From Limnoraphis robusta CS-951 (GTDB lineage: Bacteria > Cyanobacteriota > Cyanobacteriia > Cyanobacteriales > Microcoleaceae), in contig NZ_LATL02000267.1 of the NCBI RefSeq assembly GCF_000972705.2, positions 1-19,949 of the forward strand: DNA of 19,949 bases, in the 5' to 3' direction. The translations under genes and the position numbers were made by a program. The notes under the pieces are model-generated. The model worked only from the letters and a program-made list of their open reading frames with translations. It did not search any database and had not been told where the DNA came from. This document shows, one piece after another, positions 1 through 7,169 of the stretch (positions are counted from its first letter, which is position 1; each line of letters opens with the position of its first letter).

Positions 1-240
1 ATATTATTTAGTGATGTTAGTAGTAGTGATGTTGGTGGTTCAAAAGCTTTCTTGGATCTTCTAAAGATTATTGATATAGAGAAGGAAGCAATCGTAGCAT
101 TTGGAAACTCAGAAGTTGAGGCGATCAATAATAGCAAAAGTATTTTAGAGCATTGCCTGAAAGATTTTGATGAACATAAATTTAATAATATTATTAAATC
201 TTCTGATAGAAAACCTTATCTCATTTCGCCTTGGGGTTAA
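1..240 (+). CDS. 3' end of an unrecognised protein gene, cut by the window edge
   Basis: Reading frame 1 is open from the first base to the TAA at 238-240, so the 79 visible residues are the C-terminus of a gene that begins outside the window. The only internal start candidate is a TTG at 52, which I do not favour because the frame is open upstream of it. The stretch with GGSKAFLDLL followed by EAIVAFGNSEVEA loosely recalls the end of HAD-type phosphatases of the Cof group (a conserved Lys, then a hydrophobic strand and a G-N/D turn). The usual GDGxND acidic motif is absent, so this is only a suggestion. The tail ends in YLISPWG. Without the N-terminus I cannot assign a function. Confidence 0.6.
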   Translation: MLFSDVSSSDVGGSKAFLDLLKIIDIEKEAIVAFGNSEVEAINNSKSILEHCLKDFDEHKFNNIIKSSDRKPYLISPWG

Positions 241-314
241 TTATTACCAAATTGTAGACAAATGGTATAATGTTGCAGGTTAGTGAGTAAAAAGGAGGGT
301 TACAAGTCTTTTTA

Positions 315-357
315 AGAATCATTCGTGAATGATGAATGCTGAATTATGAATGATGAA
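315..357. repeat. Short GAATGATGAA-type tandem/inverted repeat
   Basis: A perfect inverted repeat TCATTC-GT-GAATGA lies at 319-332. The decamer GAATGATGAA occurs at 327-336 and again at 348-357 with a related heptamer between. This resembles the short tandemly repeated sequences common between cyanobacterial genes. It sits in the 205-bp gap between the partial gene and the toxin gene. A TATAAT at 266-271 is also in this gap but has no convincing -35 box, and an AAAGGAGG at 291-298 is not followed by a usable start codon. Confidence 0.5.
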
Positions 358-445
358 AGGGGGTTAATTCTGGCAGAGCAGAGATCTTTTAAATAATGGT
401 GAGCAAGGTGGTAGCTGGAAGATTCGAGAAATCGTGGTTTAATCA

Positions 446-754
446 ATGAGAGTCATTAGTCGTAAAGCATTGCGGAAATTCTGGGAAAAACACGCTGATG
501 CCCAGTCTCCTCTGTTGCTTTGGTATCAACGTATTACCGCCGATCAATTTGCCTCATTGAATGAACTACAGCAAATTTTCCCCTCCGCAGATATTGTTGA
601 GAACTTTACAGTCTTCAATATTGCTGGCAACCGCTATCGTCTCATCGCATACATTGATTATGAGTATAGAATGGTGTTTATTCGCTCAGTTCTGACCCAC
701 GCAGAATATAGCAAGGAGAAATGGAAAAATGACGAGTGGTTTAAAGACTCCTAG
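446..754 (+). CDS. higB: HigB-family mRNA interferase toxin (type II toxin-antitoxin)
   Basis: The 102-residue product matches the HigB_toxin (RelE-fold) pattern: an N-terminal segment RKALRKFWEKHADAQ followed by a helix with LLLWYQRI, then an antiparallel core with FTVFNIAGNRYRLIAYIDY and a C-terminal strand RMVFIRSVLTHAEYSKEKW. Family members are ribosome-associated endoribonucleases that cleave mRNA during translation and are neutralised by a co-encoded HigA. Length is normal and no frame damage is seen, so the toxin appears intact. The gene overlaps the following one by 26 bases in another frame, the usual toxin-first order of higBA. No clear Shine-Dalgarno precedes the ATG. Family assignment is firm; activity is inferred. 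Confidence 0.85.
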   Translation: MRVISRKALRKFWEKHADAQSPLLLWYQRITADQFASLNELQQIFPSADIVENFTVFNIAGNRYRLIAYIDYEYRMVFIRSVLTHAEYSKEKWKNDEWFKDS

Positions 755-944
755 CCCTTATTATTTAGAACTCATTACCGCATTTCCCCCTCGCCCGATA
801 ACCAATGAACTTGAATACCAAGCCACGCAAGCACAAATTAACAAAATTTTAGACAAGCCCCAATTAAACTCCGATGATCGCGCCTATCTAAAAATTCTCG
901 GTCTGACCATCTACGACTATGAAGAACAAACCGAATCCTTTTGA
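729..944 (+). CDS. higA: HigA-type antitoxin, truncated before its DNA-binding domain
   Basis: The 71-residue product starts inside the end of higB. It has the N-terminal half expected of cyanobacterial HigA partners: a short helix YYLELITAFPPRPI, then a helix ELEYQATQAQINKIL, a DDRAYLKILGLTIYDYEEQ segment and then a stop. Members of this group usually continue after the YDYEE segment for another 50-60 residues carrying an Xre/Cro helix-turn-helix. Here the TGA at 942-944 ends the frame. The +1 frame continues for about 20 codons (reading PFEIAISKPTLYRERES) but does not look like an HTH either. Either the gene is a truncated relic or it encodes a minimal antitoxin that binds toxin without operator binding. 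The overlap with higB suggests translational coupling. Confidence 0.6.
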   Translation: MTSGLKTPSPYYLELITAFPPRPITNELEYQATQAQINKILDKPQLNSDDRAYLKILGLTIYDYEEQTESF

Positions 945-1068
945 AATAGCCATCAGTAAGCCTACTTTGTATAGAGAGCGAGAGTCAGCGATTTAAATGG
1001 AATAATTTTGAAGCTAGATGTCAAGAAAATCGGCTATAATTGGTAATAAACAATCACCATTCACATCA

Positions 1069-1287
1069 ATGGTAAATTCTATCGTTAACTCACGCACCGT
1101 TCTGCTTTATAGGGATGAAGACGGCTACTTCATTGCAGAAGTCCCCAGTTTACCGGGTTGCATTACAAGGCTTTAACGCACTGATGCTCTCAACAATATT
1201 AAAGAAGCAATTGATCTGCATATCGAAGTATTGCGCGATCGCGGTGAACCCATTCCACCAGATACCATCGAAGTTGTGCGGGTATGA
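1069..1287 (+). pseudogene. hicB: hicB antitoxin gene with an in-frame TAA
   Basis: The frame reads MVNSIVNSRTVLLYRDEDG, then YFIAEVPSLPGCIT, a TAA stop at 1174-1176 (codon 36), and in the same frame continues RTDALNNIKEAIDLHIEVL and ends with PPDTIEVVRV before TGA. This is the HicB fold: a partial RNase-H-like domain with the EVPxLPGC strand and the EALxNIKEAI helix. Family members normally read through this point with a segment such as Q-G-x-T, so the stop (perhaps with small compensating indels around 1167-1180) breaks the antitoxin in its core. The last four bases overlap the hicA start (ATGA), so this was a translationally coupled hicBA pair. Too short and broken to appear as one open frame. 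Confidence 0.75.
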
Positions 1288-1505
1288 GTAAACTTCCCAT
1301 TGTTTCCGGTAAGCAGTGCGTTAAAGCCTTGTAAAAAGTTGGTTTTGTTCTCTATCGACAACGGGGTAGTCATATCACCTTGGTTCGGGATAATCCTAAA
1401 ACACAACTCACAGTACCCAACCACAAAACTGTTGCCAAAGGTACACTTCATGCAATTCTACGTCAAGCCGATCTCACCATAGACGAGTTTAACAACCTAC
1501 TTTAG
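1284..1505 (+). pseudogene. hicA: hicA toxin gene with an in-frame TAA
   Basis: From the ATG overlapping the end of hicB the frame reads MSKLPIVSGKQCVKAL, TAA at 1332-1334, then KVGFVLYRQRGSHITLVRD, and later VPNHKTVAKGTLHAILRQAD and EFNNLL before the TAG. This is the HicA mRNA interferase, a small dsRBD-like fold with the catalytic histidine in the GSH motif and the conserved KGTLxxILRQA helix. The stop replaces what is normally Gln or Glu in the ALQKxGF segment, so a single substitution (for example CAA to TAA) explains it. Everything downstream, including the catalytic His, is preserved. That suggests the lesion is recent, or that a downstream start could still give an N-terminally shortened product. 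Confidence 0.75.
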
Positions 1506-1583
1506 AAGTCACGCAGAATAACTATCCCCAAATCATCAAAACTATCTTCGTTATATTGCCTTTTGTTCAATAAAATCAATACA

Positions 1584-1679
1584 ATGACTCGTCAAAAACC
1601 CTTTTCTTACGAAGAATTTAAAGCCATTTATTCCCAGGTTCCGCGACATATTAGGGATAATCAACCGGACTCGATATGA
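1584..1679 (+). pseudogene. Short NUDIX-hydrolase-like N-terminal remnant
   Basis: A 31-codon frame encodes MTRQKPFSYEEFKAIYSQVP followed by RHIRDNQPDSI and a TGA. The FSYEEFKxIYSQVPR segment resembles the start of a group of NUDIX hydrolases in which this helix precedes the first strand of the fold. No NUDIX box follows; the sequence runs straight into a repeat containing the ACCACGAAGACACAAAGACA motif. I read it as a decayed fragment, perhaps truncated when the repeat entered. It could instead be a chance short frame. Confidence 0.4.
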
Positions 1680-1690
1680 TCGCAAAACAA

Positions 1691-1744
1691 ACCACGAAGA
1701 CACAAAGACACGAAGTATTTTAATGGGCGCAAATCGCAGCGCCC
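1691..1744. repeat. Dispersed repeat: ACCACGAAGACACAAAG motif plus GGGCGC hairpin
   Basis: At 1691-1715 lies ACCACGAAGACACAAAGACA followed by CGAAG, closely related to repeats at 7170-7391 and (reverse complement) inside the array at the right end. Next to it a perfect 6-bp inverted repeat GGGCGC (1725-1730) / GCGCCC (1739-1744) encloses an 8-base loop. It lies just past the 3' end of the minus-strand gene that follows and could fold in that transcript, but there is no long U-tract, so terminator function is uncertain. Confidence 0.6.
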
Positions 1745-1758
1745 CTACAATGTGTTAA

Positions 1759-3282
1759 TTATTGTGGAAGGTGAACGCCGATTTTTTTGCCATCTGGCTT
1801 GTAAACTTCAAGGGGAATTTTCGCATTATCACTAATTGCTTCGAGGGCAATTTTTAACGTTTGAACGTGTTTTTCAGCTTCATTGCGTTTTTGGGGATTT
1901 CCACTGCGATCGCCTGTAATTGCAGTGTCTTCTATCTTGCCGACATAATCCGGTGCTAATCGAACGGTAATTAAATCAGGATTGACACTATAACTACAAA
2001 TGGTAGGTGAACCTGTACAAGCGGTTTTTAAATCTTGACGGGCTTTATTGACTCGAGAAGCCACTTTATTTTCAGCTTCGGCTTGTTTCCAAGATTCTGT
2101 ATAAGATGTGAGCAACGGCTGCATTTCGACATGGTAGGAACTGCTCACCGGAACTCGTTTGGCATAAGTCATCGCCTGAGACCAGTATTTTACCGCTTCT
2201 GACCAGGCCCCTCGCTCTGCAAAGATTTGGGCTTGATCGGCGTTATTCACGGCACGAGTGAAAGCATCCTGTCCGACTTGTTCAATGGTTTTGCGATCGC
2301 GAGCATCTTCTAATTTAGGCTGATAGCGAGCGAGTAAAAGTTGCGCCTCTTGATGAGCTGTTGTTCCCGGTACAATAGAAGCCAGAGTATTCGTTGCATT
2401 TTGCCAGGTATCATAAACCAATTGCCAACTTTCCACGCCTCTAGCGACTCCCTGACGGGCTTGAGCGACTTGAGCGGCTTTTTTGGCTTCAGCGAGGGTG
2501 AGACGGCTTTGGCGCTCTAGAGCGAGGCGTCCTCTAACTTCGGCTAAGTTCGCCCGATATTGTTGAAGTCGATCAGTCGCAAAAGGATAAATCGTATTTT
2601 CTGGGGGAACTTGTTCGAGTTGAGCGATGGCTTGTTCCCATCTCGACTTAATTTTGTCCCAATCTTCTACCCCATAGGGAGGGTTTTGAGCTTCTTGTGA
2701 GGCTAACCCCGCTATCCACAACGCTTTAACCACCGATTCTAACTCTTTAGATTGGGGTTGGTAAACCGATAAAAGGGCTTTCGCTTGGCGATGATAGGGC
2801 GACCAAAAGGGAATTCTGTTGAGTTGTTTGATGGCTGTATCTAACTGTTCTTTAGCAATTCCTGGGGCTTTAGAAGTCGTGACTGTTTCAATCGTTTCTT
2901 CAGACTTTTGACCGAGTTGTTTAGCGGTGTCAATCACCTGACATTCCCCAATCACACAAGGACGAGTCAGAACATAAACACAACCAAAGATCGCCAATAA
3001 ACTAATCCCCACTTGAGGGGTCAGTAAATAATTTTTGGGGGGAGGTTCAACAGAATTTTCGGTTAAATCTTCGTCCTTTTCCTGCTCTTGAGGGGTTGAA
3101 TTGATTTCCTCTAGATCTTTGGGATCAAAGGGATTATCTTCCCAATCTGAAAACGGATTTAGACTGGCTAATTCATCCAGGGGTTGTTGAGTTTCGACCG
3201 ATGAATTCTTCTGGTTCTGAAGATGAGTTTTTGATTGAGCTTTTTGCTGTTTTTCAGGTCGGGCTTTCAGTGCTGTTTTCAT
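1759..3282 (-). CDS. Membrane-anchored protein with four degenerate helical repeats, unknown function
   Basis: The 507-residue product has a charged, disordered N-terminus (1-83), one transmembrane helix (about 86-107, with LLAIFGCVYVL) and a long alpha-helical part. I see four copies of one pattern: a helix, a proline turn, an (S/T)xYH-like segment, a LLxxY or related segment and a charged helix. They lie at about 147-186 (IPFWSPYHRQAKALLSVYQP), 215-251 (VPPENTIYPFATDRLQQY), 293-329 (IVPGTTAHQEAQLLLARYQP) and 367-401 (VPVSSSYHVEMQPLLTSY). This resembles TPR-like solenoids. The C-terminus (about 410-507) is a separate compact domain with paired cysteines (TACTGSPTICSY). One helix with most positive charge before it would place the repeats outside the cytoplasm or in the thylakoid lumen; topology is uncertain. 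I do not recognise a named family. It ends the minus-strand group starting with the GntR gene. Confidence 0.75.
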   Translation of the reverse strand: MKTALKARPEKQQKAQSKTHLQNQKNSSVETQQPLDELASLNPFSDWEDNPFDPKDLEEINSTPQEQEKDEDLTENSVEPPPKNYLLTPQVGISLLAIFGCVYVLTRPCVIGECQVIDTAKQLGQKSEETIETVTTSKAPGIAKEQLDTAIKQLNRIPFWSPYHRQAKALLSVYQPQSKELESVVKALWIAGLASQEAQNPPYGVEDWDKIKSRWEQAIAQLEQVPPENTIYPFATDRLQQYRANLAEVRGRLALERQSRLTLAEAKKAAQVAQARQGVARGVESWQLVYDTWQNATNTLASIVPGTTAHQEAQLLLARYQPKLEDARDRKTIEQVGQDAFTRAVNNADQAQIFAERGAWSEAVKYWSQAMTYAKRVPVSSSYHVEMQPLLTSYTESWKQAEAENKVASRVNKARQDLKTACTGSPTICSYSVNPDLITVRLAPDYVGKIEDTAITGDRSGNPQKRNEAEKHVQTLKIALEAISDNAKIPLEVYKPDGKKIGVHLPQ

Positions 3283-3386
3283 TGGTTATCCTCGGATGCT
3301 ACAATCGGGCATTGGGTCTGATCAAACGGTTTTATCGTGAGAAATTTTATTCATCCTTAAAGCTTCTCTTGGTAGAAATCATCACT

Positions 3387-4043
3387 TTAAATTTCCAAAA
3401 CTTCACCATAGGTTTCTCCATAACAAACCTGTTGTAAGCTAAAGCGTCCGCCATACTGTTTAAAAGGTTCGGCTGCATATCCCATTGCTAAGATACAACA
3501 AACATCCACCTCCTCTGGAATTTTAAACGCTTCTTTAACTTGAGTTGTAACAAATCCTTCCATCGGACAACTGTCAACCCCGTAACTTTGAGCGACCATC
3601 ATCAGATAAGCAACTGCTAACATCGTCTGGCGGTTGATCCAAGCTTCGAGAGATTCAAAACTGGTATGCTTTTCAAACAACGCCGGAATACTGGATCGGA
3701 TAAAATCAGCATAGGCATCATTGATCGCGGATTCGCTTTTACCCAGTTCAATCACCGATTCGATATAATCCGATTGATTCACACGCCGATCGCCACAGCA
3801 AATTAACACGACGGGCGCTTCCTCCACCTGGCGCTGATTCGATGCACAAGCCCTCAGCTTTTGTTTGTTTTCCAGACTGCGAACAACAATAAACCGCCAG
3901 GGCTGAAGGTTGTATCCCGAAGGGGCTTGTAAGCCTAATCTGAGGATTTCCTGTAGAATGACGCTGGGAATCAGATCGCGTTTAAAAGCCCGAGCCGCCC
4001 GTCGTTGTTCGATCGCTTGTCTGAGATTGATAGAAGGTTGCAT
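3387..4043 (-). CDS. Nitroreductase-family flavoprotein
   Basis: The 218-residue length and motifs fit the FMN-dependent nitroreductase family. The N-terminal RRAARAF (14-20) contributes to FMN phosphate binding. APSGYNLQPWRF (40-51) is the conserved active-site loop. SCPMEGF (158-164) and LAMGYAAE (185-192) are the C-terminal flavin-contact motifs. Such enzymes are cytosolic dimers that reduce nitro compounds, quinones or flavins with NAD(P)H; the natural substrate cannot be read from sequence. The gene follows the GntR regulator on the same strand with a 104-base gap, and another 104-base gap separates it from the repeat protein, so co-transcription is possible but not tight. The ATG start gives a full-length N-terminus. 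Confidence 0.9.
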   Translation of the reverse strand: MQPSINLRQAIEQRRAARAFKRDLIPSVILQEILRLGLQAPSGYNLQPWRFIVVRSLENKQKLRACASNQRQVEEAPVVLICCGDRRVNQSDYIESVIELGKSESAINDAYADFIRSSIPALFEKHTSFESLEAWINRQTMLAVAYLMMVAQSYGVDSCPMEGFVTTQVKEAFKIPEEVDVCCILAMGYAAEPFKQYGGRFSLQQVCYGETYGEVLEI

Positions 4044-4147
4044 AACGTTAGTTTGAGGTTGACCTGGGGAAATTCATCGCAGAAGATAGCCTAAAGGCGT
4101 CTAACACCAGTTGCAGTTTATTCTAAAGGAGTAGTTGTCAATTTCTA

Positions 4148-5131
4148 TTATTTCAACCCCAACTCCCGTTTTAGTAAATTGATCGACTCAGCACCAATAT
4201 AATTTTCACAGCAGAGCAGTTGAGGAGGGCGGATAATTTCGTCTCTGTTGGCTTGAACCGAAACTTTCACCGTCTCAAAACTGGCTTGATCGCAGATAAT
4301 CACCCGAGCGCTACGAACAATCGCGTTAATCTTGTAAGTATCCGTCAGTTGAGCCGTCATCACCAACACTTGTTCACCCCGTAGACTGTGAATAATCACC
4401 TCAGTCGCTCGCAGTAACCCGGAACTGAGACTGACAATCCCCAAATAGGTTCCTTTGGGTAAATCTTGTACCAGTTCAATTTCACGAGCATAATCATAGA
4501 TATCGATAGGAATCACCCGCACCGATTTCGGCGCCGCGATCGCTTCCGCTTGGCCGATAAAATAGCGACTGGTGACAATCGTTCCCGATGGCACCTGCTC
4601 AATGGTTGCTGCTAATTGTTCAATCGGGACTAACTGCACCGGAATTCGTAACGCTTGTTCGAGTTCTTGGGCCATTAATTGTCCAATGCCAATATCTTGC
4701 ATCGGGGCGGTGACTAAAACTCTCGCACTGCATCGCAGTCGCCAGTCAATCTCGGCTAAAAACAGTTCTCTGGCTTCGTTGAGGGTACACCCTTGGGAGA
4801 GGAGTTCATCTAAACCCCGTTGAATGACTTTGTTGGCTTCGGGATAATGTTCGAGAATGGGCGAATTCAGCCGAGAACCTCCTTCGTGACCCAAAGCCCG
4901 CACATAAATCCCTGATCCGGCTTGAGCTTCGACTAAACCACTATCTTCAAGCTGGCGGTAGACTTTGCTAATGGTATTACGGTGCAGCCCAGTTTGCATC
5001 GCGAGTTGACGGGTACTCGGTAAGCGATGTCCCGGTGGAAACTGCCGAGAGGCGATCGCAAAGCGAATTTGGTTAAATAACTGGTTAGAGGCAGGAATGT
5101 CACTATCTGGCTGAATATAGAACTGAACCAT
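4148..5131 (-). CDS. GntR-family transcriptional regulator, PlmA-like
   Basis: Residues about 9-77 form a GntR winged helix: NQLFNQIRFAIASRQFPPG, then HRLPSTRQLAMQTGLHRNTI, the recognition helix VYRQLEDSGLVE and the wing AGSGIYV. The remaining 250 residues do not look like the common effector domains (no FCD, UTRA or MocR aminotransferase motifs). They are alpha/beta with two similar strands, ARVLVTAP (about 136) and EQVLVMTA, and a Cys pair near the end (LLCCENYIGAE). The length of 327 and the N-terminal sequence resemble PlmA, the cyanobacterium-wide GntR regulator reported to interact with the PII-PipX complex; I make that link from memory and hold it moderately. It is divergent from the dienelactone hydrolase gene, and the intergenic palindrome at 5244-5256 is a possible operator. 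Confidence 0.85.
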   Translation of the reverse strand: MVQFYIQPDSDIPASNQLFNQIRFAIASRQFPPGHRLPSTRQLAMQTGLHRNTISKVYRQLEDSGLVEAQAGSGIYVRALGHEGGSRLNSPILEHYPEANKVIQRGLDELLSQGCTLNEARELFLAEIDWRLRCSARVLVTAPMQDIGIGQLMAQELEQALRIPVQLVPIEQLAATIEQVPSGTIVTSRYFIGQAEAIAAPKSVRVIPIDIYDYAREIELVQDLPKGTYLGIVSLSSGLLRATEVIIHSLRGEQVLVMTAQLTDTYKINAIVRSARVIICDQASFETVKVSVQANRDEIIRPPQLLCCENYIGAESINLLKRELGLK

Positions 5132-5211
5132 ACGAATCTCCTAAAGTCAGCCTCAGACGTCGCCAACTGGCCATCTGTGCTGTCATGGGTCTGTGTCGGA
5201 ATATGAGTAAC

Positions 5212-5256
5212 TTGTCGATTTAGGGGCAATGACCTGTACTATAGAGTAGTTTACTC
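5212..5256 (+). promoter_or_regulatory. Putative promoter and palindromic operator upstream of the dienelactone hydrolase gene
   Basis: A perfect 5-3-5 palindrome GAGTA-GTT-TACTC lies at 5244-5256 in the divergent GntR/hydrolase intergenic region. It contains GTA-N3-TAC symmetry, in keeping with GT/AC-rich GntR operators. A TACTAT at 5237-5242 could be a -10 box, with TTGTCG at 5212-5217 as a weak -35 at a long 19-bp spacing. The palindrome would then sit at the transcription start, where a bound protein would repress. Promoter assignment is weak; the palindrome itself is directly visible. Confidence 0.35.
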
Positions 5257-5311
5257 AAGATTCATCTTAGGCAAAAATATTTTGATGTAGAAGCTCCACC
5301 TATTGAGAATT

Positions 5312-6058
5312 ATGTCAGATTTAGAAATTCGCACGGCTAATGTTATGGTGGCTAACGGGGACTTAGAGATCGCCGCTTATTTAGCTGAACCTGTTGGCGA
5401 GGGAAGATTTCCAGGCGTTGTTGTGATTCAAGAGATCTTTGGGGTCAATGATCACATTCGCTCTGTTACCCAACGAATTGCGAAAGAAGGTTATGTGGCG
5501 ATCGCTCCGGCCATCTATCAACGTCAAGCTCCTGGTTTTGAGGTCGGTTACAGCAATCAAGATCTAGAATTGGGTCGCAAATACAAGGAACAAACCAAAG
5601 CCTCAGAACTCAAGAGCGATGTTCAAGCAACGATTAACTATCTGAAAACGTTAGAATCAGTTCAAGCCGATGGCTTCGGTTCGATTGGATTTTGTTTTGG
5701 AGGTCATGTTGTTTACCTAGCAGCCACCTTACCTGATATTAAGGCAACGGCTTCGTTTTATGGCGGGGGAATTGTCACGGGAACCCCAGGCGGTGGTGAA
5801 CCGACGGTTAGCCGGACATCGGAAATTCCCGGAGTCATTTATGGTTTTTTTGGGACAGAAGATCCCCTCATTCCCAACGAACAAGTCGATCAAATTGAAG
5901 CTGCGTTGAAACAGCATCAAATTCGTCATCAAATTTTTCGCTACCCAGCGACTCATGGGTTCTTCTGCGATCAACGCGATAGCTATAACCCTGACGCCGC
6001 AGAAGACGCTTGGAAACAGGTTCAACAGCTTTTTAGCCAGGAACTCAAGGCTGCCTAA
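5312..6058 (+). CDS. Dienelactone hydrolase family protein
   Basis: The product is an alpha/beta hydrolase of the dienelactone hydrolase family, about 248 residues. I choose the ATG at 5312 over a TTG three codons upstream. The catalytic triad is visible: nucleophile Cys128 in GFCFGG, Asp184 in GTEDPLIP and His215 in THGFF. The QEIFGVNDHIR segment with Glu41, which activates the cysteine in this family, is also present. Family members hydrolyse lactones such as dienelactone in chloroaromatic degradation; in cyanobacteria the substrate is usually unknown and this should be read as a generic cytosolic hydrolase. No signal peptide is present. The gene stands alone, divergent from the GntR regulator, with no obvious terminator after it. 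Confidence 0.92.
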   Translation: MSDLEIRTANVMVANGDLEIAAYLAEPVGEGRFPGVVVIQEIFGVNDHIRSVTQRIAKEGYVAIAPAIYQRQAPGFEVGYSNQDLELGRKYKEQTKASELKSDVQATINYLKTLESVQADGFGSIGFCFGGHVVYLAATLPDIKATASFYGGGIVTGTPGGGEPTVSRTSEIPGVIYGFFGTEDPLIPNEQVDQIEAALKQHQIRHQIFRYPATHGFFCDQRDSYNPDAAEDAWKQVQQLFSQELKAA

Positions 6059-6243
6059 ATCCTCGTCAGTTGAGTTTGACACTGATTAACTTTATCCGAC
6101 AATGGCGACCTGTTGGTGACAGAATTAGCTATATTGGAATATCCAGACACTTTAATCGCAGGAGTTGGGCGGAGTTGGAAAGGGGGGTAGGAATAAAAAA
6201 AAGTAGCCCAATTGATAGATTCTTTGTTTTCTTGTGAACTCCT

Positions 6244-7131
6244 ATGAATACGAAAAATACATCTTTCTCACTTGATGATTTCGCAAAAGCCCTAGAACAG
6301 CATGACTATGACCTACGAAAAGGCCAGGTTGTACGGGGCCAGATATTTGAATATGCTAGCGATGGAGTCTATGTTGACATTATTGGTGGCAAATCTCCCG
6401 GTTTTTTACCCCGTCGAGAAGCATCTTTAGCCGATGTAGAAGATTTATCGGAAATTCTACCGCTTAGAGAAGAACGAGAGTTTTTAGTCATTCGTGAACA
6501 AAATGCAGAAGGTCAAGTTCTCCTCTCCATTCGACAGCTAGAACTCGATCAAGTTTGGGATAGACTGAGTGAATCTCAAACGCACAATCAAAGCTTTCAA
6601 GTCCGAGTAACCGGGATGAACCGAGGCGGCGTAACGGTAGAATTTGACTCCCTACGTGGATTTATTCCCCGCTCCCATTTGATAGAAAAGGATGACTTAA
6701 ATAGTTTAATCGATCAATTGCTCACCGTTAATATTTTAGAGCTAGATCGCGATCGCAATAAACTGGTTTTTTCTCAACGCATGGCGTCTGAATCTGTCAG
6801 TTTTGGTCAACTTCAAGTCGGTCAACTCATTGAAGGGAAAGTCAGCAGCGTTAAACCGTTTGGTGTGTTTGTCGATTTAGATGGCGTGACGGGATTGATT
6901 CATATTAAAGAAGTCAGCCAAAAATATATCGACTCTCTCCCGAATTTATTCCCTGTTGGTCAACTCGTAAAAGCGATGATTATTGACCTCGAAGAAGGGC
7001 GGCGTCGGGTTTCTTTATCGACTCGACTGTTAGAAAATTATCCAGGGGAAATTGTTGATAAATTCCCCGAAGTGATGGACTCAGCAGAAGCCAGGGCTGA
7101 ACGAGCGAAAAAACTGATTATTGCTTCCTAA
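6244..7131 (+). CDS. rps1b: 30S ribosomal protein S1 homologue, short cyanobacterial type (Rps1b-like)
   Basis: The 295-residue protein carries three S1 (OB-fold) RNA-binding domains at about 26-98 (GQVVRGQIFEYASDGVYVDI), 114-169 (NQSFQVRVTGMNRGGVTVEF) and 191-261 (VGQLIEGKVSSVKPFGVFVD). The third is the most canonical, with GLIHIKEVSQKYI. Cyanobacteria typically have a larger S1 (about 330 residues) and a shorter one, Rps1b/Nbp1; the length and loose second domain fit the shorter paralogue. S1 proteins bind mRNA on the 30S subunit, which matters where Shine-Dalgarno sequences are often missing, as in most genes here. The C-terminus is a short charged helix. The following hairpin at 7170 with its T-run may end the transcript. 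Confidence 0.9.
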   Translation: MNTKNTSFSLDDFAKALEQHDYDLRKGQVVRGQIFEYASDGVYVDIIGGKSPGFLPRREASLADVEDLSEILPLREEREFLVIREQNAEGQVLLSIRQLELDQVWDRLSESQTHNQSFQVRVTGMNRGGVTVEFDSLRGFIPRSHLIEKDDLNSLIDQLLTVNILELDRDRNKLVFSQRMASESVSFGQLQVGQLIEGKVSSVKPFGVFVDLDGVTGLIHIKEVSQKYIDSLPNLFPVGQLVKAMIIDLEEGRRRVSLSTRLLENYPGEIVDKFPEVMDSAEARAERAKKLIIAS

Positions 7132-7169
7132 ATTCACCCAAAAAACCCTTGATTCATGGATCAATTCAC

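Noticed and set aside
266..298. TATAAT box and strong AAAGGAGG upstream of higB
   Set aside because: No -35 at proper spacing and no start codon at the right distance from the Shine-Dalgarno; higB begins about 150 bases later.
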